64,000 nucleotides of DNA. It comes from Myroides phaeus (GTDB taxonomy: Bacteria > Bacteroidota > Bacteroidia > Flavobacteriales > Flavobacteriaceae). Within the stretch, counting starts at the first letter, position 1. Each line of letters opens with the position of its first letter. Of this stretch, positions 18,720 through 27,912 are shown one piece after another. The position numbers were made by a program, and so were the translations under genes. The notes under the pieces were generated by a model. That model had not been told where the DNA came from and made no database searches. It saw only the letters and a program-made list of their open reading frames with translations. Where the stretch lies: positions 1 through 64,000 of the forward strand of contig NZ_FNDQ01000015.1 in assembly GCF_900099675.1 (NCBI RefSeq), read 5' to 3'.

Positions 18720-19208
18720 TTATCTTCTATTCAATTCTATCATTTTCAATGCAGCAACGGCAGCTTCAGTACCTTTATTACCATGCTCACCACCACTTCT
18801 TGCTAATGATTGTTCAATTTTATTATCTGTTAGAACACAGAAAATAACTGGAATTGCAGAAATTAAATTCAAATCTTTAATTCCATGAGTAACTCCTTCA
18901 CAAACAAACTCAAAGTGCATTGTTTCCCCTTTAATAACGCATCCCATTACGATAACTGCGTCAAGTTCATCATCCACTTCAATCATCTTTTTTGCTCCGA
19001 AAATCAACTCAAAACTTCCTGGCACGTTCCATCGAACTATATTTTCTTGAAGCATTCCACAATCTAATAATGCTGCTTCTGCTCCTTTGTATAATCCGTT
19101 TGTAATTTCATCATTCCATTCTGATACTACGATACCTACTTTAAAATCCTTTGCATTAGGTAAAGTAGCTTTATCATACTCAGATAAGTTTTTATTTGCT
19201 GTTGCCAT
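18720..19208 (-). CDS. ribH: 6,7-dimethyl-8-ribityllumazine synthase
   Basis: Penultimate enzyme of riboflavin synthesis, condensing the ribitylaminopyrimidinedione with 3,4-dihydroxy-2-butanone 4-phosphate. The 162-residue protein shows the family motifs VVSEWNDEIT, VPGSFELIFGAK, MGCVIKGETMHFEFV, the IPVIFCVLT strand and the GGEHGNKGTEAA phosphate-binding end. It starts 1 base after the stop of the TPR gene, so the two form an operon. No FMN riboswitch was seen ahead of it. Confidence 0.94.
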   Translation of the reverse strand: MATANKNLSEYDKATLPNAKDFKVGIVVSEWNDEITNGLYKGAEAALLDCGMLQENIVRWNVPGSFELIFGAKKMIEVDDELDAVIVMGCVIKGETMHFEFVCEGVTHGIKDLNLISAIPVIFCVLTDNKIEQSLARSGGEHGNKGTEAAVAALKMIELNRR

Positions 19209-19209
19209 T

Positions 19210-19995
19210 TTATTGTGCTAATCCGATCAAAGCTTCAACTCCATTTGCTTCAGCTGAACCTTGATAGTTATTTTTAATATCAGTAAAAATCTTTACTGCT
19301 TCTTCTTTCTTTCCTAATTCTAAAGCTACTAATCCAGCTTTATTTAAAAATCTTGGAACAGTAAAATCATTCTTTTGTGAAGCAGCTGCTTTTTTGTAAT
19401 AATCAAAAGCATCTTCTTTTTGTCCTAATTCAGAAAAAGCATCACCAATAGCACCTAAAGCTAAAGCACCTAATAATTGGTCTTTACTTTTAAATTTCTC
19501 TAAATGCTCAATTGCTTTCTGATATTCTCCTTTGTTTAAGTAAGAAGTTCCAGCATAGTAATGTGCTAAATTTGCAGATTCAGTACCTTTATAGTTTTCA
19601 ATAATACCTAAGAATCCTAATTTTCCTTCTCCACCCTCTAAAGCAAGATTAAACATAGATTCTCTCTCTTCCGTATTCATTAAAGCATTGTTGTAGTATG
19701 ACTGAGCTTGGAACATTTCATTTGCAGCATCGTCATTTTTAGGCTCAACAACAAATTTATCATATCCAATATATCCCATAGTTGCTAATGCAATTGCACC
19801 AACAATACCAAAAATTGCTTTTTGATTACGTACTGCCCAATTTTCAACTTTATTAGCACGCTCGTCTAAAGTGTTAAATACTTCAGCCGTAGTACTATTT
19901 GTAGTATCTACATTGTTATATTGATCGAACTCATTAGCTTCTTGTTCTTGTTCTGGTTTAGGAGCTTTATAACCTCTTTTATTATAAGTTGCCAT
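19210..19995 (-). CDS. membrane-anchored tetratricopeptide repeat protein
   Basis: A 261-residue protein: a charged cytoplasmic N-terminus (1-58), one membrane helix (about 59-80, AIFGIVGAIALATMGYIGY) and a periplasmic part with TPR-like helices (about 130-261, such as AHYYAGTSYLNKGEYQKAIEHLEKF and LLGALALGAIGDAFSELGQKEDAFDYYKKA). The layout resembles the YfgM group, which assists secreted proteins near the Sec translocon; that assignment is inference. It is co-transcribed with ribH and divergent from recF. Confidence 0.75.
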   Translation of the reverse strand: MATYNKRGYKAPKPEQEQEANEFDQYNNVDTTNSTTAEVFNTLDERANKVENWAVRNQKAIFGIVGAIALATMGYIGYDKFVVEPKNDDAANEMFQAQSYYNNALMNTEERESMFNLALEGGEGKLGFLGIIENYKGTESANLAHYYAGTSYLNKGEYQKAIEHLEKFKSKDQLLGALALGAIGDAFSELGQKEDAFDYYKKAAASQKNDFTVPRFLNKAGLVALELGKKEEAVKIFTDIKNNYQGSAEANGVEALIGLAQ

Positions 19996-20129
19996 GTATA
20001 CAAAGTTTAATGAGTCGCAAAAATAGGATTTTTATTGTAATATAAAAGTGCTTTCTATTTATATTTTTGATAATTTGCACCGAAATTTCATAAAGCACTC
20101 TTGAAAACGTTAAAAAACCTAATAACTAC

Positions 20130-21224
20130 GTGTATTTAAAAAAATTAAACCTCTTAAATTTTAAAAATATTAGTGACAAAACCTTCACTTTTAACCAGCG
20201 AATTAACTGTTTTGTTGGCTTAAATGGTGTAGGGAAAACTAATATCTTGGACGCGATATATTATATGGCATATGGGAAGAGTTATTTCAACCCAATTGCT
20301 TTACAAAATATCAAACACAATGAAGACTTTTTTGTAATTGATGGAACTTTTGTCAAAGACGATAAAGACGAACATATTGTTTGTAGTTTAAAAAAAGGGC
20401 AAAAGAAAATTCTTAAAAGAAACAGCAAAAACTACGAACGCTTTTCTGACCATTTTGGATTTATTCCATTGGTTATTATTTCTCCTTCTGATAGTGATTT
20501 AATTACGGAAGGAAGTGAAACACGCAGAAAATTTATCGATAGTGTTATCTCACAAATGGATAATGCCTATTTGCAATATTTGATACAATACCAAAAACTC
20601 ATTACTCAACGAAATGCACTACTAAAAAGCTTTGCTCAAAATCAATATTTTGACAGAGAAACTCTTGAAGTGTACAACGAACAAATAGCTGAATTAGCTC
20701 ATCCTATTCACATTAAAAGGAAAGAGTTTATTAATCAATTTACTCCTATTTTTAATCGCTATCACAAGTTAATTACTGAGGATAAAGATGAAGTTACTCT
20801 TTCTTACGAAACACAATTAGACAATATGTCTATGATGGAGCTATTCAACGAGTTTTTAGCTAAAGATAGAATTTTACAATATACCTCAGTTGGAGTTCAT
20901 AAAGATGACTTGTCATTTGAATTAAAAGGTCATCCTATAAAGAAATTCGGATCGCAAGGACAACAGAAATCTTTCTTGATTGCTTTAAAATTAGCACAAT
21001 TTGACTTTTTAAAAGAATACAGAGGGGTTGCTCCTATTCTTCTTTTTGATGATATTTTTGACAAATTAGACGAAAATAGAGTTCGAAAAATATTAGAATT
21101 AGTAAATTTAGACACTTTTGGTCAACTATTCATTTCAGATACCCACGTAGAAAGAACTGAAAGCTTATTGAATAGTATACATCAAGATTTTGAAATTTTC
21201 AAAATACAACAAAACGAAGAATAA
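20130..21224 (+). CDS. recF: DNA replication and repair protein RecF
   Basis: An SMC-like ATPase that helps load RecA at gaps through RecFOR. At 364 residues it has the Walker A motif [14 protein letters not shown] (about 28-41), the ABC signature region [19 protein letters not shown] and Walker [13 protein letters not shown]. The start is a GTG; there is no nearby ATG and the [11 protein letters not shown] beginning is the conserved N-terminus. It is divergent from the TPR-ribH pair and 17 bases ahead of murB. Confidence 0.93.
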   Translation: MYLKKLNLLNFKNISDKTFTFNQRINCFVGLNGVGKTNILDAIYYMAYGKSYFNPIALQNIKHNEDFFVIDGTFVKDDKDEHIVCSLKKGQKKILKRNSKNYERFSDHFGFIPLVIISPSDSDLITEGSETRRKFIDSVISQMDNAYLQYLIQYQKLITQRNALLKSFAQNQYFDRETLEVYNEQIAELAHPIHIKRKEFINQFTPIFNRYHKLITEDKDEVTLSYETQLDNMSMMELFNEFLAKDRILQYTSVGVHKDDLSFELKGHPIKKFGSQGQQKSFLIALKLAQFDFLKEYRGVAPILLFDDIFDKLDENRVRKILELVNLDTFGQLFISDTHVERTESLLNSIHQDFEIFKIQQNEE

Positions 21225-21241
21225 ATTAAACCAATTACCCC

Positions 21242-22255
21242 ATGAAAATCCTTGAAAATATATCATTAAAACCCTATAATACTTTTGGTTTAGACGTAAA
21301 AGCGAAATACTTCGTTGAAGTTAACAACCTAACCGACTTAAAAGAAATAGTAAAGGCTAATGATAGTCAAAAGCTATTTATTTTAGGTGGAGGAAGTAAT
21401 ATGTTACTTACTACTGATATAAACAAAATAGTCGTTAAGTTAAATTTAAAAGGCATTGAGGTAGTTGAAAACGACGAAGACTATGTACTTGTAGAAGCTC
21501 AAGCTGGTGAAAACTGGCACGAATTTGTTTTATGGGCTTTAGCACAAGACTTTGGAGGAATTGAAAATCTTTCCTTAATTCCAGGTAATGTTGGTACTAC
21601 TCCTATTCAAAATATAGGTGCTTATGGAGTTGAAGTTAAGGACACCCTACACAGTTGCAAAGCTTTAAACGTAAAAACTTTAGCTGTAGAAGAGTTTTCC
21701 AATAAAGATTGTGAATTTGCCTATAGAGAAAGTATTTTTAAAAATAGTCTAAAAGACCAGTATATCATCACGTCTGTAACATTTAAATTGACGAAACACA
21801 ACCACAATTTAAAAGTCGAATACGGCGCTATTCAAAAAGAATTAGATTTAGAAAATATTACAGTACCAACTATCCAAGACATAAGCAAAGCTGTCATTCG
21901 CATTAGACAAAGTAAATTACCTGACCCTAAAGAAATAGGAAATAGCGGAAGTTTTTTTAAAAACCCTATAGTGTCTACAGAAACATTTAATCACCTACAC
22001 AGCATTTATCCAACAATGCCTCATTATATTTTGAATGATGCTGAAGTTAAAATACCTGCTGGATGGTTAATTGAGAAAGTAGGATTCAAAGGTTATCGCA
22101 TTGGTGATGCTGGTGTACATAATCTACAAGCTCTTGTTTTGGTTAACTATGGAAAAGCGACTGGTGAGCAAATTAAAAAGCTTTCTCAAACCGTTCAAAA
22201 TGAAGTAAAAAAAGTATTCAACATCAGCATATCTGCAGAGGTTAACATCTTTTAA
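21242..22255 (+). CDS. murB: UDP-N-acetylmuramate dehydrogenase
   Basis: FAD-dependent reduction of UDP-GlcNAc-enolpyruvate to UDP-MurNAc in peptidoglycan synthesis. The 337-residue protein is a type I (E. coli-like) MurB: FILGGGSNML and IPGNVGTTPIQNIGAYG bind FAD, FAYRESIFK holds the catalytic Arg, GNSGSFFKNPIV the catalytic Ser, and the C-terminal part has AGWLIEKVGFKGYRIGDAGVH. It is closely spaced after recF and probably shares its transcript. Confidence 0.93.
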   Translation: MKILENISLKPYNTFGLDVKAKYFVEVNNLTDLKEIVKANDSQKLFILGGGSNMLLTTDINKIVVKLNLKGIEVVENDEDYVLVEAQAGENWHEFVLWALAQDFGGIENLSLIPGNVGTTPIQNIGAYGVEVKDTLHSCKALNVKTLAVEEFSNKDCEFAYRESIFKNSLKDQYIITSVTFKLTKHNHNLKVEYGAIQKELDLENITVPTIQDISKAVIRIRQSKLPDPKEIGNSGSFFKNPIVSTETFNHLHSIYPTMPHYILNDAEVKIPAGWLIEKVGFKGYRIGDAGVHNLQALVLVNYGKATGEQIKKLSQTVQNEVKKVFNISISAEVNIF

Positions 22256-22284
22256 AAAACTTATTTAATTCTTATAGAAAATTG

Positions 22285-22292
22285 TACATTTG
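22285..22292 (+). promoter_or_regulatory. candidate -7 promoter element for the glycosyltransferase/sigma operon
   Basis: TACATTTG, 29 bases before the ATG at 22322, fits the TAnnTTTG consensus. A good -33 TTG is not evident. Confidence 0.45.
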
Positions 22293-22321
22293 CATACCTC
22301 TATTTAGAAGGGATTTTTACT

Positions 22322-23428
22322 ATGCTAACAATATTATTTTACCTATTTATTACAGTCTTAATAATTGAATTTTTACAATATATTATTGTTTATAGTCGTT
22401 TGGCATTTTCGTCTCAAACTTCTAACAAAAAATCAATTGATTACGAACCTGTATCTGTTATTGTTTACATTAAAGACCAAGAAGAAAAACTTACTAATTT
22501 CTTAACTTCTTTAATCAATCAAAATTACCCACAATTTGAAATTATCTTAGTAAATAATGCCTCTGAAGATAACAGCTTAGATATACTTGAATCGTTTGAA
22601 AGACAATTCCCAAATGCCAAATTAGTTAATGTAGCCAATAACGAGGCATTCTGGGGCAACAAAAAGTATGCACTGACTTTAGGAATAAAAGTTACTTCTT
22701 ATGATCGTTATATTTTTATCGACCCTACTGTTATGCCTGCAAATTTAAATTGGCTAGCAAGCTTAGCAAGTAATTTTTCTACCAAAAAGAAAGTGATTAT
22801 TGGACATACAAGCATATTAAAAAAGAAAAAGTCTTTTCTTAATAAATTAATGCGCTATCAAAATATGTTTAAATCAATAAACTTATTTTCTTGGGTTGCT
22901 TTGGGCAAACCTTTTCACGGTAACGCACAAAATCAAGCTTACGAAAAAGAATTATTCTTTAAAGTAAACGGCTTTATTGAACAAATGAAGATACCTTTTG
23001 GTGACGAATATGCTTTTATAAACCAAATCGGAACGAGTAGAAATACAGCAACAGCACTACATCCCGATAGTTTTGTAATCACCGAAAGTGACAATAAATT
23101 CTCAACTTGGAAAAAGCAACTTAAAAATAACGACTTACTACTTAAGAATTCGAAAACTATAAACAATATAAAAGTTCGATTCTTTAACTTTTGCCGTGTC
23201 TTATTTTTCATATCGTTTGCAGTATTAGTTTCTTTTTTACATCAAATAGAAATAGTTGTAGGTCTTTTTATTTTCAGATATATCTTAATTTATATCTTCA
23301 ATGCAAAGCTTTTTAAGTTATTTGCAAACAAAGATCTACTGTGGACACTTCCTATATTAGAAATAATTCATATTTTTATGTCTACTTACTATAGTGTTAC
23401 ACATTTTATATCAAGAAAAAAGATTTGA
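22322..23428 (+). CDS. membrane-bound family 2 glycosyltransferase
   Basis: A 368-residue GT-A fold enzyme. One N-terminal helix (about 2-22) precedes the catalytic domain, which begins VSVIVYIKDQEEKL and continues LINQNYPQFEIILVNNASEDNS; the metal-binding DXD position reads FIDPTVMP, so the usual second Asp is not obvious. Two helices near the C-terminus (about 295-365) anchor it. The donor and acceptor are unknown. The sigma factor gene overlaps its last bases. Confidence 0.78.
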   Translation: MLTILFYLFITVLIIEFLQYIIVYSRLAFSSQTSNKKSIDYEPVSVIVYIKDQEEKLTNFLTSLINQNYPQFEIILVNNASEDNSLDILESFERQFPNAKLVNVANNEAFWGNKKYALTLGIKVTSYDRYIFIDPTVMPANLNWLASLASNFSTKKKVIIGHTSILKKKKSFLNKLMRYQNMFKSINLFSWVALGKPFHGNAQNQAYEKELFFKVNGFIEQMKIPFGDEYAFINQIGTSRNTATALHPDSFVITESDNKFSTWKKQLKNNDLLLKNSKTINNIKVRFFNFCRVLFFISFAVLVSFLHQIEIVVGLFIFRYILIYIFNAKLFKLFANKDLLWTLPILEIIHIFMSTYYSVTHFISRKKI

Positions 23429-24000
23429 AAGACTTAGTACCACAAAATATCGAAGCAGCACGAAAAGGAGATCAAACTGCCTTCACTTTCTTACTAAATT
23501 TTTATTGGTCTGAAGTATACAACTATATCCTTAAAAGATCCGCTAATGAAGCCGATAGTGAGGATATTACGATTGAAACTTTTTCTAAAGCATTTTCCAG
23601 TATCAATAGTTATAAACCTGAATTTGCATTTAACACTTGGCTTATATCAATCGCAAAGAACGTACATATTGATATGATTCGCAGGCGAAAAAACATGTCT
23701 TTTGTAGATCTTAATGATGAATATAATTCTGAATACAGCAACATCGTTGATGACACATCAAATATAGAAGACAAATTAATAAAAGAACAGAGCTTAGCTA
23801 TTTTTAAGAACTACATAAAGCTACTAAAGCCACACTATCAGGAGGTGATTGAACTACGCTTCTTTCAAGAGCTTTCTTACAACGAAATTTCTGAAGTTCT
23901 AAACGAACCCCTTAACAATGTTAAAGTCAAAATAATGCGTGCTAAAAAGCTTTTAGCAGAGATTATTTTAAAACAAATTGACCACAATTTCAATTTATAA
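23425..24000 (+). CDS. sigma-70 family RNA polymerase sigma factor (ECF-like)
   Basis: A 191-residue sigma factor with region 2 (about 20-90, FYWSEVYNYILKRSANEADSED then FNTWLISIAKNVHIDMIRRRK) and region 4 (about 130-180, YQEVIELRFFQELSYNEISEVL...VKVKIMRAKKLL). The start is a TTG within a TTGA overlap with the glycosyltransferase stop; no upstream ATG is available, so coupling is likely. No anti-sigma gene follows, which is unusual for classical ECF factors. Its regulon cannot be inferred. Confidence 0.86.
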   Translation: MKDLVPQNIEAARKGDQTAFTFLLNFYWSEVYNYILKRSANEADSEDITIETFSKAFSSINSYKPEFAFNTWLISIAKNVHIDMIRRRKNMSFVDLNDEYNSEYSNIVDDTSNIEDKLIKEQSLAIFKNYIKLLKPHYQEVIELRFFQELSYNEISEVLNEPLNNVKVKIMRAKKLLAEIILKQIDHNFNL

Positions 24001-24091
24001 ATCTAATGACTGCAAAAGATTTTCTTTTCTAACATATAAAACAACTACTCTTTTAAGAATTAATAATTCAAAAAGATTACCAATATAAAAC

Positions 24092-24124
24092 AAAAAACGT
24101 CTGTAATTTTTACAGACGTTTTTT
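24092..24124. terminator. bidirectional terminator between sigma factor and DUF721 genes
   Basis: A perfect 15-bp stem (24092-24106 with 24110-24124) flanked by A and T runs between convergent genes. Confidence 0.85.
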
Positions 24125-24138
24125 GTTTTATATAAGCA

Positions 24139-24450
24139 CTAACGAAAAATTATATCGCGTATTACATCACGTCTTAATTCTTCATTAATCATTTTTATAA
24201 TTTTACTTTTACCATATGTCAACTCCTCCCTTACAATTGGAGACGATAAAGCCACATATAATACATCCCGTTTCAAAATAATATCTAAAGTATAATTCGC
24301 AATACCAGGCCCTAATAAATTACGCCAAGCCTCGCGAACATCAAGAGAATTGATACCATAATCCAACTTATTCTCTTTGATTATAATCTTCAGAATATCT
24401 TGAATACTACTTTCTTCTCTAAGTCGCTTTTGCGCTTCAAATTTTTTCAC
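24139..24450 (-). CDS. DUF721 (DciA-like) domain protein
   Basis: A 103-residue basic protein. The segment DVREAWRNLLGPGIANYTLDIILKRDVLYVALSSPIVREELTYGKSKIIKMINEEL is typical of DUF721, the family that includes the helicase loader DciA. Flavobacterial members are short, single-domain forms like this one. A role in replicative helicase loading is therefore possible but not shown. It ends the ftsY-lipoprotein-DUF721 unit. Confidence 0.75.
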   Translation of the reverse strand: MKKFEAQKRLREESSIQDILKIIIKENKLDYGINSLDVREAWRNLLGPGIANYTLDIILKRDVLYVALSSPIVREELTYGKSKIIKMINEELRRDVIRDIIFR

Positions 24451-24455
24451 GATAA

Positions 24456-24887
24456 TTATTTTTTTACACTTACCGGATCTGCTTTCTTATAATAGTAAAT
24501 GATATTATTCTCATTTTTAACCACTAATTCCTTTTCATTTAATTTAACTAATTCCTCTTTCCATTCAGAAAAATCAGTCTTATATGAAAATAGTGTTTTT
24601 CCTCCTTCATTTAAAATAACCAATTGCTCAGGAACATCATTAGTCAAGAACTCTCCACTAAACTGAGGCATTACCTTTTGACGAAATCCAACTCCTAAAC
24701 TATCAACCTCAAAGTAATCGATCGTTCCATTTACGGTATAATCTTTCTCAGCACCATCTGGCAACTTAGCTTTCTCGATTTCCCAGTAACCATTAACCAT
24801 TACAAAATCAGCCTGTTTGATCTCTTTACCACACCCTACCAATAGTAATAATGCACTAAAAATAACACTAAATAATATCTTACGCAT
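24456..24887 (-). CDS. lipoprotein of unknown function (lipocalin-like pattern)
   Basis: A 143-residue secreted lipoprotein: a hydrophobic signal ends in the lipobox LLVGCG with Cys19. The mature part reads like a small beta-sheet domain (NGYWEIEKAKLPDG...YFEVDSLGVGFRQKVMPQF...ENNIIYYYKKAD), reminiscent of lipocalin-like domains in Bacteroidetes. I do not recognise a specific function. It sits 5 bases after ftsY and 5 bases before DUF721, so it is co-transcribed with them. Confidence 0.7.
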   Translation of the reverse strand: MRKILFSVIFSALLLLVGCGKEIKQADFVMVNGYWEIEKAKLPDGAEKDYTVNGTIDYFEVDSLGVGFRQKVMPQFSGEFLTNDVPEQLVILNEGGKTLFSYKTDFSEWKEELVKLNEKELVVKNENNIIYYYKKADPVSVKK

Positions 24888-24892
24888 ATCTA

Positions 24893-25846
24893 TTATTTAA
24901 AAAATGAATCAACAAACTCATACTTATTGAACACTTGCAAATCTTCAATTCCTTCTCCAACCCCAATATATTTTACTGGAATTTGAAATTGATCAGAAAT
25001 ACCGATTACAACACCACCTTTTGCTGTCCCATCTAATTTAGTAACCGCTAATGAAGTCACTTCAGTTGCAGCAGTAAACTGTTTTGCTTGTTCAAACGCA
25101 TTTTGCCCTGTAGATCCATCTAAAACCAACATTACATCGTGAGGTGCATCACCAACTACTTTTTGCATAACACGTTTAACTTTTGTCAACTCGTTCATCA
25201 AGTTTACTTTATTGTGTAAACGCCCAGCTGTATCAATAATTACAACATCCGCACCTTGATTAACTGCAGACTGTAACGTATCAAACGCAACAGAAGCAGG
25301 ATCACTTCCCATTTGCTGTTTCACAATTGGAACGTCAACCCTATCAGCCCAAACTTGTAACTGATCTATTGCTGCTGCTCTAAACGTATCAGCTGCCCCA
25401 AGAACAACCTTTAAACCAGCCTTTTTAAATTGGTAAGCAAGTTTTCCAATAGTAGTTGTTTTACCAACACCATTAACCCCTACTACCATTAAAACATAAG
25501 GTTTTTTATCTTTAGGTACTTCAAACTCCGTAGATTCACCTGATTTTGTTTCAGATAACAAACTTGCGATCTCTTCTCTCAGAATTTTATTTAATTCATC
25601 TGTTCCAACATATTTATCACGTGAAACACGCTCTTCAATACGTTCTATAACCTTTAAAGTTGTATTAACTCCAACATCAGATGAAACAAGTATCTCTTCT
25701 AAATTATCAAGTACATCATCGTCAACTTTTGACTTACCCGCAACTGCTTTAGTAAGCTTTGAAAAAAAAGAAGATTTAGACTTTTCTAAACCTTTATCTA
25801 ATGTTTCCTTCTTCTCAGAAGAAAATAGCTTTTTGAAAAAACCCAT
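24893..25846 (-). CDS. ftsY: signal recognition particle receptor FtsY
   Basis: The SRP-type GTPase receptor that delivers ribosome-nascent chains to the Sec translocon. At 317 residues it lacks the long acidic A domain of E. coli FtsY and begins MGFFKKLF. The NG domain is complete: GVNGVGKTTTIGKLAY (G1), DTFRAAAIDQLQVW (G2 region), DTAGRLHNK (G3), TKLDGTAKGG (G4) and the closing GVGEGIEDLQVF. It is separated from the rpmB-rpmG-DUF4295 genes upstream by a terminator. Confidence 0.95.
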   Translation of the reverse strand: MGFFKKLFSSEKKETLDKGLEKSKSSFFSKLTKAVAGKSKVDDDVLDNLEEILVSSDVGVNTTLKVIERIEERVSRDKYVGTDELNKILREEIASLLSETKSGESTEFEVPKDKKPYVLMVVGVNGVGKTTTIGKLAYQFKKAGLKVVLGAADTFRAAAIDQLQVWADRVDVPIVKQQMGSDPASVAFDTLQSAVNQGADVVIIDTAGRLHNKVNLMNELTKVKRVMQKVVGDAPHDVMLVLDGSTGQNAFEQAKQFTAATEVTSLAVTKLDGTAKGGVVIGISDQFQIPVKYIGVGEGIEDLQVFNKYEFVDSFFK

Positions 25847-25927
25847 AATTACGTTATTAACTTACACAAATATAAAGAATAATTACCATCCTTAAAATAG
25901 GTGCAAAAACAAAATAGATATAATAAA

Positions 25928-25956
25928 AAAAAAGCTGTCGAATAGACAGCTTTTTT
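25928..25956. terminator. terminator after the DUF4295 gene
   Basis: A 12-bp stem (25928-25939 with 25945-25956) between the DUF4295 gene and ftsY, with T runs on both strands. Confidence 0.8.
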
Positions 25957-25977
25957 CAAGATTTTATAATGGTAAAA

Positions 25978-26130
25978 TTATTTCTTGTTTAAGAAATCAT
26001 CTACGAAATCAGGAGCCATAACAGCCTCAACGAATGTGTAAGCACCTGTCTTTGGAGATTTAACCATTTTGATTGCTTTAGTCAACTTTTTAGAAGATGT
26101 TCTTAAAGTTGCTACGGTTTTCTTTGCCAT
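25978..26130 (-). CDS. DUF4295 small basic protein
   Basis: A 50-codon gene. The product starts MAKKTVATLRTSSKKL and ends DFVDDFLNKK. It is Lys-rich and matches the short DUF4295 proteins that follow rpmB and rpmG in Bacteroidetes, so a ribosome-linked role is likely but unproven. It lies 9 bases after rpmG and is followed by a terminator, as the last gene of the ribosomal-protein unit. Confidence 0.85.
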   Translation of the reverse strand: MAKKTVATLRTSSKKLTKAIKMVKSPKTGAYTFVEAVMAPDFVDDFLNKK

Positions 26131-26139
26131 GACTACTAA

Positions 26140-26322
26140 TTATTTAATTTCTTTGTGTAATGTTACTTTCTTCATGATAGGATTGAATTTTTTGATTTCC
26201 AATCTATCTGGAGTATTCTTCTTATTCTTAGTCGTGATGTATCTTGAAGTCCCTGGTAAACCAGATGCTTTATGTTCTGTACACTCTAAGATTACTTGAA
26301 TTCTGTTACCTTTCTTTGCCAT
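26140..26322 (-). CDS. rpmG: 50S ribosomal protein L33
   Basis: A 60-residue L33 beginning [21 protein letters not shown] with the conserved [23 protein letters not shown] core. Only one Cys (C14) is present, so the paired CxxC zinc motifs of the C+ form are missing and this is a zinc-free type. It stands between rpmB and the DUF4295 gene. Confidence 0.95.
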   Translation of the reverse strand: MAKKGNRIQVILECTEHKASGLPGTSRYITTKNKKNTPDRLEIKKFNPIMKKVTLHKEIK

Positions 26323-26348
26323 CGTATTCTATTTTTTATGGTCTCAGA

Positions 26349-26585
26349 TTATTTTACTAATCCCTTTACTTTTGCATCTTTCAACACAGCAGTAATACCT
26401 TTTTTATTAATTGTTTTTAATGCAGACGTTGATAATTTCAATGTTACCCATCTGTCTTCTTCAGCAATGTAGAAACGTTTTTTAACTAAGTTTACAGAAA
26501 ACTTTCTCTTAGTTTTATTCATCGCGTGAGAAACGTTGTTTCCAACCATTGCTCTTTTACCAGTAATTTCACAAACTCTTGACAT
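26349..26585 (-). CDS. rpmB: 50S ribosomal protein L28
   Basis: A 78-residue L28 with the typical start [21 protein letters not shown], then [16 protein letters not shown] and the [18 protein letters not shown] end. It is the first gene of the rpmB-rpmG-DUF4295 unit, which ends at the terminator at 25928. Confidence 0.96.
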   Translation of the reverse strand: MSRVCEITGKRAMVGNNVSHAMNKTKRKFSVNLVKKRFYIAEEDRWVTLKLSTSALKTINKKGITAVLKDAKVKGLVK

Positions 26586-26667
26586 TATTTCTTATCTTTT
26601 ATTTCAATATTCAAAATCAGGGTGCAAAGTAACGAAAAAGAAAATTATTTTACAAAAACTTTTTACG

Positions 26668-27912
26668 TTATTTTTCTAATATTTCATTATATATCAAGTC
26701 TAAACCTTTGGAAACGGCACTATTTATGACTTTCTCCCTTGGTTGACCGAACTGATATTTCTTTGCAAAAACTTTTTCAGGTGTTGCTATACCTATATAA
26801 ACTGTTCCTATTTCCGCAGGAGAGTCTCCTTTTGTTGGTCCAGCATTACCAGTTGTAGCAATCGCATAGTCAGATTTAAATCTTTCTTTTGCTTTCATCG
26901 CCATTTCTATAGCTACCTTTTCACTTACTACACTATATTTATCTATTGTCGCTTGGTTTACTCCTAACAAGTCTATCTTACTTTGAGTAGAATAGGTTAC
27001 TATCCCTCCTTTAAAATAACTTGAAGAACCTGGCTTCTCATTAAACATTGTAGAAAGTTTCCCCCCTGTACAACTTTCTGCAAAGGAAATAGTTTTTTCT
27101 CTATTTTCCAATTCTCTGATAACAATTTCTCCTAAACTTAAATCCTCATATGCTCTCACATAGGGAATTACAGTCTGAGGCAACATTTTTAATTGATTAT
27201 CAACAACTTGCTCCAAAAATTCCTTAGAATCACCTTGAATAGATAAACGCAATCTAACACTTCCTGCACTTGGTAAATAGGCCAACTTAATATTTTGTGG
27301 TAAATTATCTTCCCATTCTTCCAATAATTCTGCTAATAAACTTTCTCCTAAACCATACGTAATTATAGTCTTATGAAGATTAAATGACTTTTGAAATGTC
27401 TTTTCTATGAAAGGAACAACCTCATCTTTAAAGATTGTTTTCATTTCAAATGGAACACCAGGTAAAGATATAAATGCTGTATTCTCTTTACACATTAACA
27501 TTCCTGGAGCTGTACCCACTTTATTAAATAGCACGTTAGCTTTCGAAGGAACTAATGCTTGCTGTCTATTTATTGGAGAAAGAGGTCTTTTAAATAAACG
27601 TTCCAACATTTCTGAAACGTGATTTAAAACTCTTTCATCCTCAACTAAGGTATCGCCGAAAAAATCACAAAAAACGTTTTTAGTAACATCGTCTTTGGTA
27701 GGACCTAAACCTCCTGTGATAATAACTAAATCAACAATACTTAACTGTTTTTGTAAAACTGCTTCTATCGTCTCTCTTTTATCTGAAACTGTAATAATTT
27801 CTATAACATCAAAACCGAGCTTGTCTAATTCTTTTGCAAGATAAGCCGAATTTGTATCAACTATTTGACCTATCAGAATTTCATCACCTATTGTTACTAT
27901 ACTCGCTTTCAT
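26668..27912 (-). CDS. cinA: CinA family protein (NMN amidohydrolase / ADP-ribose pyrophosphatase type)
   Basis: A 414-residue two-domain protein. The N-terminal MoCF-like domain (MKASIVTIGDEILIGQIVDTNSAYLAKEL, VIITGGLGPTKDDVTK, ISLPGVPFEMK) and the C-terminal PncC-like amidase domain (FAESCTGGKLSTMFNEKPGSSSYFKGGIVTYS and YAIATTGNAGPTKGDSPAEIGTVYIGI) are both complete. Known members recycle nicotinamide mononucleotide in NAD metabolism. The start overlaps the HPt-like gene stop by 4 bases, so the two are coupled. Confidence 0.92.
   Translation of the reverse strand: MKASIVTIGDEILIGQIVDTNSAYLAKELDKLGFDVIEIITVSDKRETIEAVLQKQLSIVDLVIITGGLGPTKDDVTKNVFCDFFGDTLVEDERVLNHVSEMLERLFKRPLSPINRQQALVPSKANVLFNKVGTAPGMLMCKENTAFISLPGVPFEMKTIFKDEVVPFIEKTFQKSFNLHKTIITYGLGESLLAELLEEWEDNLPQNIKLAYLPSAGSVRLRLSIQGDSKEFLEQVVDNQLKMLPQTVIPYVRAYEDLSLGEIVIRELENREKTISFAESCTGGKLSTMFNEKPGSSSYFKGGIVTYSTQSKIDLLGVNQATIDKYSVVSEKVAIEMAMKAKERFKSDYAIATTGNAGPTKGDSPAEIGTVYIGIATPEKVFAKKYQFGQPREKVINSAVSKGLDLIYNEILEK

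Noticed and set aside
19996-20129. FMN riboswitch upstream of the ribH unit
   Set aside because: The leader is short and AT-rich, with none of the conserved FMN aptamer sequence that I could recognise.
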